DNA from: Ligula intestinalis
Taxonomy: Eukaryota > Platyhelminthes > Cestoda > Diphyllobothriidea > Diphyllobothriidae
Direction of reading: 5' to 3'
Assembly (NCBI GenBank): GCA_036362985.1
Contig: JAYGXS010000003.1
Location: forward strand, 47,915,422-47,979,421
DNA length: 64,000 nucleotides
Under the pieces are notes generated by a model. It made no database searches. It saw only the letters and a program-made list of their open reading frames with translations, and was not told the DNA's origin. The translations under genes were made by a program, and so were the position numbers. Positions 58,625-64,000 of this stretch are shown piece by piece. Every line of letters begins with the position of its first letter. The first letter of the stretch is position 1.

Positions 58625-60700
58625 CGGGGTATATATTTTTTCCCATAAGTGCTGGTTTCAAACTATGCACATAATGATAATACCCAGTATTCCACATAGA
58701 AACTGAGCAAAGGATCCCGCGATAAAATTGGAGAAAATCAAACACTGCAGGCATGGCCATCGGGATACATTTCTCAATCGAGAAAATTAACTATGGACGA
58801 GACGCCATGAAGTTCCCCCCAAAACCCCTATTAGACCCGGCCACAAATGGGTTAATATGCATGCCTATCGATGACTTCCGCCAAAATACCAAAAGAACGT
58901 CCATCTACTCACACTAAATTAGGGTTATGATGCTAAAAAAATGGCCTCGTAAGTTAAGGTAAGCTTTAAAAAGGCCGAAAATGCCTAGGAAAACGGGTAT
59001 TCCAATAACTGTCCTCTTGCCCCCGAAGTTTGACTGAACTCTTACTTCTTAGCTATGCTATCAGCTATGAGTGGAGATTATCAAAAAATGAATTGTTCTT
59101 CACAAAACGAAGACAATCCCTGGAATCCTCCGGTATAACAGTGAAAATGAGAAAATATTCACGTCAGCTCCTCAAAACAGTTTCTCGTGGGCATGTGGTG
59201 GACGATTGTTTTACCGAAGGCTCGATTTAATGAGCTTCTCCTGAATGTTTATCGTCTCTTGCTAGTGACTTCTCTGTCGATTTCTTCCGCCTTGGCATGC
59301 CTTTCTACTCTCCACAAAACGATTACGTTATGCAGCCGAGGCGACAACAGCCTGCACCATGCTCGCAGCTGCAGCAGCTGACAGTCATCATGAATGAGTG
59401 TAAGACTTGCAAAGTTCTTCTGTACAATAAAGGTCCCGCCCTACACTAGTCGTGTTTCATCTAGAAAATAATTCTTAGTCACATTAGAAGCACCTACTAC
59501 CGAGAATTGCAACGCGCCTGTTCTAGATGCACCGCCTCCATCTGCTCGGGAAGGAACAAAGACAAACTGAAGTCGAATCGTGGGGGGAGGGGGCATCCAG
59601 CAACGAAGATAAAAGTTGTGAAGCTCCATGATTGCAGACAGGACGAAACCGGGGGCCAGAACACGGGTTGCCAGAGCGTACTGAGAACCAAACTGTGTGT
59701 TGTCATCTTCTCGGATGAACAGCTTGGCCACCGTTTACCGACATGCAGTCTGCAGGTCCCATTTTGTGCCAGATCTCTTAGTGATTAATTGCTATCCACA
59801 GTTCGCTAGGTTTAGTGCACAGACCTTGCCAGATACAGAGAATATAAGTGCACGCACACCATCACACGAAGGGAATTGACGAACGTGACTATCCATAGGA
59901 CTAAGGCATCCCGATTTACTGGCCCAATGTCCCAGCAGGTCTTGAGTAAGCGTATGTACGCGGGTGAATGTCTACATTTTGCCCTGTAATTGTGATCTTA
60001 ACAAAAGTTTTGGAAAGCAATTTTATCTGAATAGCCACTTGAGTTTTCCGCCTAAATTAACAGAAGCTGTCGAAATTCGATGCAACACTTGCTTGTATGA
60101 CTACAACGATTCGTTTGCACAGACAGGAAAGAAATGTCGATCGTGCACACTCGGGTCTGTCTAGAAAAAAACGTTTGGTGACACGAGTCTCCTCTAGGCA
60201 GGCAAATAGCGCACAGCGGAAGTTGCCCAATACAAAGTAGACAAACACATTATCTTCGCAGTGATAACCGATCGTCGGCGCGTCCCAGCCTTTTCTCGCC
60301 CCCATGATTTTGCCGGTTTGATCTCGGGCTTCATTTACCTAGTAGCCCACACCTTCGACGATCCCGCAACTGGGAGTTTGACTTGTGCCTGTCTGGGAAT
60401 GTGCATCAGAATCGCATAACGGTCGCCACAGAATCCGCAGTGACTGCTGACCGCTCGGAAACAATGCTCGGTATATGCACACACAAAAAAAGGACATGCT
60501 AACTCTGCTAAACAGCAAAAGTTAGGACGTGACAACACACGACCAAGTGGAAGGCCAAACAGAGAAGACAGACTTGTCGACTGGCATGATTTTACTTTCT
60601 ATATGCATGTATTGATATACAAAAGTGTGTACAAAAGAATTGGCTTGCATAGATGCCTTGAAAGAGTAGGGACTAGTGGGGCGCAGCGGTGCGGGCTTTG
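58625..60700. other. No confident gene between ANAPC11 and AIFM1
   Basis: Several 60-95 codon frames overlap on both strands and none has a recognised domain. A plus frame ending at 60164 contains CNTC and CRSC fourteen residues apart, which is noted among the findings. Confidence 0.5.
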
Positions 60701-60708
60701 TGCACAGA

Positions 60709-63700
60709 CTAAGGAGAGCTAGTCACTGGTTCTTTCGGCTTAGGGAGAGTCTTGGGAGTTTCGATTTTTTCATCGGATGGCTGGCTAGATTTCGCTTTCT
60801 GGTCAACCTTGTCCCCCGTCGAGGGTTCTTCATCTGTTGAAGCTGCTGCTGCCTGCGCTGCCGCTGCTGCTGTCAACTCCCCCTCCAGTTGAATCTTCTT
60901 TGCCTCTGTGAAGGCCTTCAACTCGGCATAACTCTCCGCGATCTCACCGCCCAGATCAAACTGGCGCGCCAGGACGGTGAGCTGGGTCATCTCGTCCACT
61001 CCGTCCGAGGACCGGATTACAATTTGGTCCTGTAGCAGCTTGCGTGCAAGGTTGAGGCGGCTAGGTGCGACATACTCCTTGTCCGTGTAGAGGTCCTCAG
61101 GCAAATTCCACAACAGAATGCCAACCAGTTTCCGCTCGCTGGGAGTCAGGTAGAAGACCACCGCGGGGGAATTGGGCACCTCCTTGGCAGTTTCGTCGCT
61201 GCCGGCAGGAGTAGCAAGACGGAAGGTACGGGTAAGAAGTTTGCGTGAGTCGATTAACCCCACAGCGTCCCAGGTGGCTCCGGGACCGAGACTGCACCAG
61301 AAGGAGGGTTGGTACTGGTGAGCCAAAGGACGGGGATCGTAGGACTTTTCCTTAGGCAGAAGTTCAGGGTCAGGTGCCCTACTGCCGCGGCCGGCGATGG
61401 CCATGTTCAAACCAGCTAAGTTGCCCGTCTCCTCGGCGAAATTCAGGTGGCCGGAACGCCGGCGACAGCGCAGGGTAGAGTCCCAGTAAGACGCCGCGTC
61501 CCCCGCCACGTAGACATCCGCCCGCGCTTCTAGCTCAGAGTTAACCAGGAAACCGCCAGTAGAGGGATCCAACTCGAGCCCTGAACTTTTTGCCAGATCA
61601 GTTCGTGGTTCGCTGCCAATCTGTAAAAGTAAAAGTTGCAAGTTTAATTCAGTCAATATGGTAGAGAGAGTGGTAATATAAACTAAATAACTTACAAGCT
61701 CCATGTGAACAGCCCGAGTGACAAAATTGTCTAGACTGCAAAGTATACTGATAAATGTTTTCTTACACTGATAAATGTTAGCAACTGAAGAAACCTTCAA
61801 ATCATTCACTGGCATTAGAGGATGTTGACGGTTGACAGGTCCATCCCAAGGCCGTGCAACTAGATGCAGTCTAGACGCACTATTTCCTTTGTCTAGGGTA
61901 GATCATTAGTCTGAATGGACGACTATATGGAGCCCGTCCATCGACGAACATACAGATCGGCATGCACTGTAAACTCAGACCCATATAGCTGATTTGTCTT
62001 CCTTGACAAACAATCAAAGGTTTGAAGGAGGGTGACAAGGAAGTGAAGGACTACTGGATTGAAAAGCGTTCACTCAAAACAGGAAAGTCAGTTAGCGCTC
62101 GACAAGCGATCTGAGAACTTCGATTCAAAGGTCAGTTCCTAAAAAGTTCCTGTTAGCATCTTTATGTTTTACTACCAGCTGTTAGGAGCACGCCTAACAG
62201 AATCGTTATCGCGCTGTCCTAATGACTCGTCCCACGGCGCATTATCGATCGGTACAAGCCGCGCGTGTGATGAGATGGCAATAGTGCCGGCCGGGATCAG
62301 TGCTCTGCCCCACCACTCTTGTGAGCCGGTAAAACCACTTGGAATATTACCCCTCAAGGACACAGTCTGATTGGTCCGATTGCCCTTGCCTGTACATGCT
62401 CCGCTCGTCTAAGATACCCTGTACGAAGTACGTAAAGAGTCTTCCACTTTTGCGCCCTTGTTGGTGTGTTCTCCCCTGGGAATTCAAACGAGGCGTAAAT
62501 TGACAGCAATATCTACGAAGTGGCAACATTATAACACCAGCAGCATACATTTAGCATCAAATGCGTTCCAGCACGAAGCGAAAAGACCTCATTTGTACGA
62601 ATTTGCGAGTGACGTCCAACCTAATGGAGGATACTGCACAATTTGTAGTTCGGCAAATTAATCATTTATCCTCCAGATAGAGTGGAGATCCCACAAATCC
62701 CATGGTGCAATAAATTCACAAATGTAACAAGCAGGAGATGAGGTTCAGTGCGGATGTAAGGCTGCTGGCAATAATCCGCAAACCAACCTACGCAGTTTCC
62801 AGGCGTATTAACTTTACCTGAAGCACTTGAACTTAAGAAAAAAAGGACCGGAAAGAAACATAGTGGCCGGTGGAATTCGCACAAAGTACGAAATCCCACG
62901 CAACGCTGATGTGTGGACCATTTTACGCACATGAAACGTAAGCCCTCTGATTTTCAAGTAACAGGTTCGTTCAAGGTTTTGATTATAATAGACTTTAAGA
63001 GTGAGTTGCGGCACTTGTATAGCGTTTTGGGGCTGAAGCCCTGAGTGAGGCCCATAATCCGATCGGTGAACAACCATCCCACTACAGCCTAAGTTCCCGA
63101 TCGTAACCGACAGGGCAAAAGGCCCCTTGTTCAATGGTGGGGACCTTGTGTAATTAACCCCCACTGACCCAAGATCCTGAGTTCGAGTCCTAGGTTCCCG
63201 AACCTAGGGTTGGACATGGCTGTTTAACGACGGCCAATAAGCCATAAATGGTCATTCTAGTCTTTCTTGCCTCTATGGTACTTCCGCTGAGTATATACTA
63301 CTGGGTACTAGGCGATTGCCTACGATGGCTCTGAAATGAGCCGCGAGGTTTAACGGGACGCGCATGTCTCGTAACCAAACCCGTAAACTTCCGTTCAACT
63401 ATAAGTATTTGAATTACCACAAAACCATCTTTACAATCCATCATCTCGACGAATTTTTCCAAGCCGCGTTCGGAAGAGTGAGCTTCACCAGTTAATTTAG
63501 TCAGAGCATTGAGGACTTACCACACAGACAACGTGATCAACAAACACGGATTCCTCCACCAGGCCGGTACCATGAGGGCTACGTTTGTGCACAGTAAGAC
63601 GCAGCTGACCGTTGGTGGCAGACGCTTTGGGGTCAGCCAGAGAAGCCCGTACAACATCCGCGTCGGTGAAAACCTGCACACCCTTCTGTTCCTCAAAACG

Positions 63701-63952
63701 AGTCACCGCGGGGGCGAGAGAGGGCGGCAGCAGTTTTCGCAGGGGAGCGCTTTCGTGAACAAAGTGAAGGACGGAAAATTTGTCCGAGGTGGTGACCTTA
63801 GCTCCACCTGGGCCTTTTGCTTCACCTGCAATGCTGACTGCCAACTCCGAACCAAGGGGTCCCCCACCAATAATGGCGATGGTTCCACCAGACGCGTGAA
63901 GTTTATCCGATATAGCTTGTAATTTGCTGGAATAAGACAGTAGGTCACATAC
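60709..63952 (-). CDS. AIFM1: Apoptosis-inducing factor 1-like mitochondrial flavoprotein (5' partial)
   Basis: Two exons join in phase 0: 63521-63952 (144 codons; acceptor ending gcatcag, donor gtaagt) and 60709-61620 (303 codons plus stop). The first holds the NAD-binding Rossmann motif IAIIGGGPLGSELA and ends DHVVCV; joining gives DHVVCV-IGSEP, which aligns with the AIF pattern DHIVAAVGLEP. The second holds VYVAGDAA (FAD-binding), LAGLNMA, QPSFWCSLGP, DAVGLID and VFYLTPSERKLVGILLWNLP, as in AIFM1. AIF is an NADH-dependent FAD enzyme of the mitochondrial intermembrane space that supports respiratory-chain assembly and can promote DNA fragmentation in cell death. The N-terminal FAD domain and targeting peptide must lie past 64000. 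After the conserved RQFDLGGEI the protein continues for about 85 residues, with an Ala-rich helix and a Lys/Pro/Ser tail absent from human AIFM1. Confidence 0.9.
61621..63520. other. AIFM1 intron with repeat content
   Basis: It holds a possible BEL/Pao integrase scrap at 61630-61810, an unnamed repeat copy at 62400-62560, and a segment at 63050-63210 with a B-box-like GAGTTCGAGTCC. No other exon was seen. Confidence 0.5.
62400..62560 (-). repeat. Unnamed repeat family copy in the AIFM1 intron
   Basis: The complement carries CTCGTTTGAATTCCCAGG, GAGAACACACCAACAAGGGC and GCAAAAGTGGAAGACTC, matching the 24235-24285 block. Confidence 0.55.
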
Positions 63953-64000
63953 CTGATGCAAGGTTGGGGATTAAGGGATTTAACACAAATTTGAGGTCAT

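Noticed and set aside
63950..63990. A 26-bp micro-intron in AIFM1 between gcatcag|gtatgt and ttattccag
   Set aside because: Reading gcatcag as an acceptor gives an exon of 144 whole codons with VCDLLSYSSKLQAI, which aligns with the AIF segment before the Rossmann motif. No micro-intron is needed.
1..64000. CRISPR arrays, operons, prophage or other prokaryotic systems
   Set aside because: Introns, animal genes and eukaryotic retroelements show this is metazoan DNA; no regularly spaced short repeats were seen.

Overview
The window is eukaryotic, AT-rich and intron-rich. It most likely comes from a parasitic flatworm, probably a diphyllobothriid-type tapeworm with a large, repeat-laden genome. 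The evidence is introns from about 50 bp to several kb, flatworm-style CR1-like and Penelope-like (GIY-YIG) retroelements throughout, and conserved animal genes whose exons can be followed by reading frame and splice phase. Two runs of exactly ten N sit inside triplet repeats, so this is a draft scaffold. Nothing here is prokaryotic.

Four protein genes can be built. (1) On the plus strand, 10925-21162, an ARL13B-like ciliary GTPase in seven exons; its N-terminal exon was not found and its tail is very long. (2) On the plus strand, 34784-51907, a tryptophan hydroxylase (serotonin synthesis) in thirteen phase-consistent exons, about 491 codons, with all three iron ligands at the family spacing. 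(3) On the minus strand, 56396-57387, ANAPC11, the RING subunit of the anaphase-promoting complex, in two exons. (4) On the minus strand, 60709-63952, the C-terminal two thirds of an AIFM1-like mitochondrial oxidoreductase, whose 5' end lies beyond the window. The four genes have unrelated jobs (cilium, neurotransmitter synthesis, cell cycle, mitochondrion), and I see no functional cluster.

The rest is mobile DNA and its debris. 1.8-7.2 kb holds minus-strand CR1-like non-LTR elements, one of them nearly complete (endonuclease to reverse transcriptase) but broken. The ARL13B introns carry two diverging Penelope-like remnants (13.8-16.3 kb), a CR1 3' end (18.2-19.0 kb) and another non-LTR RT fragment (19.8-20.5 kb). 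23.9-28.0 kb is packed with copies of one uncharacterised repeat family and an inverted pair of Penelope-like 3' ends. 30.9-32.4 kb is a mariner-superfamily DNA transposon with recognisable terminal inverted repeats. The tryptophan hydroxylase introns contain Penelope-like terminal repeats, an RT 3' end, a GAA tract with a gap, and a foldback structure containing a tRNA-like sequence.

I found no wholly new molecular system. The best leads are the tRNA-headed foldback repeat at 47.5-48.5 kb, the seven-copy repeat family, the unusually long ARL13B tail, the alternative C-termini of tryptophan hydroxylase, and an orphan well-spliced exon at 53.1 kb. Repeat boundaries were judged by eye and are good to tens of bases; exon boundaries come from splice consensus and phase.
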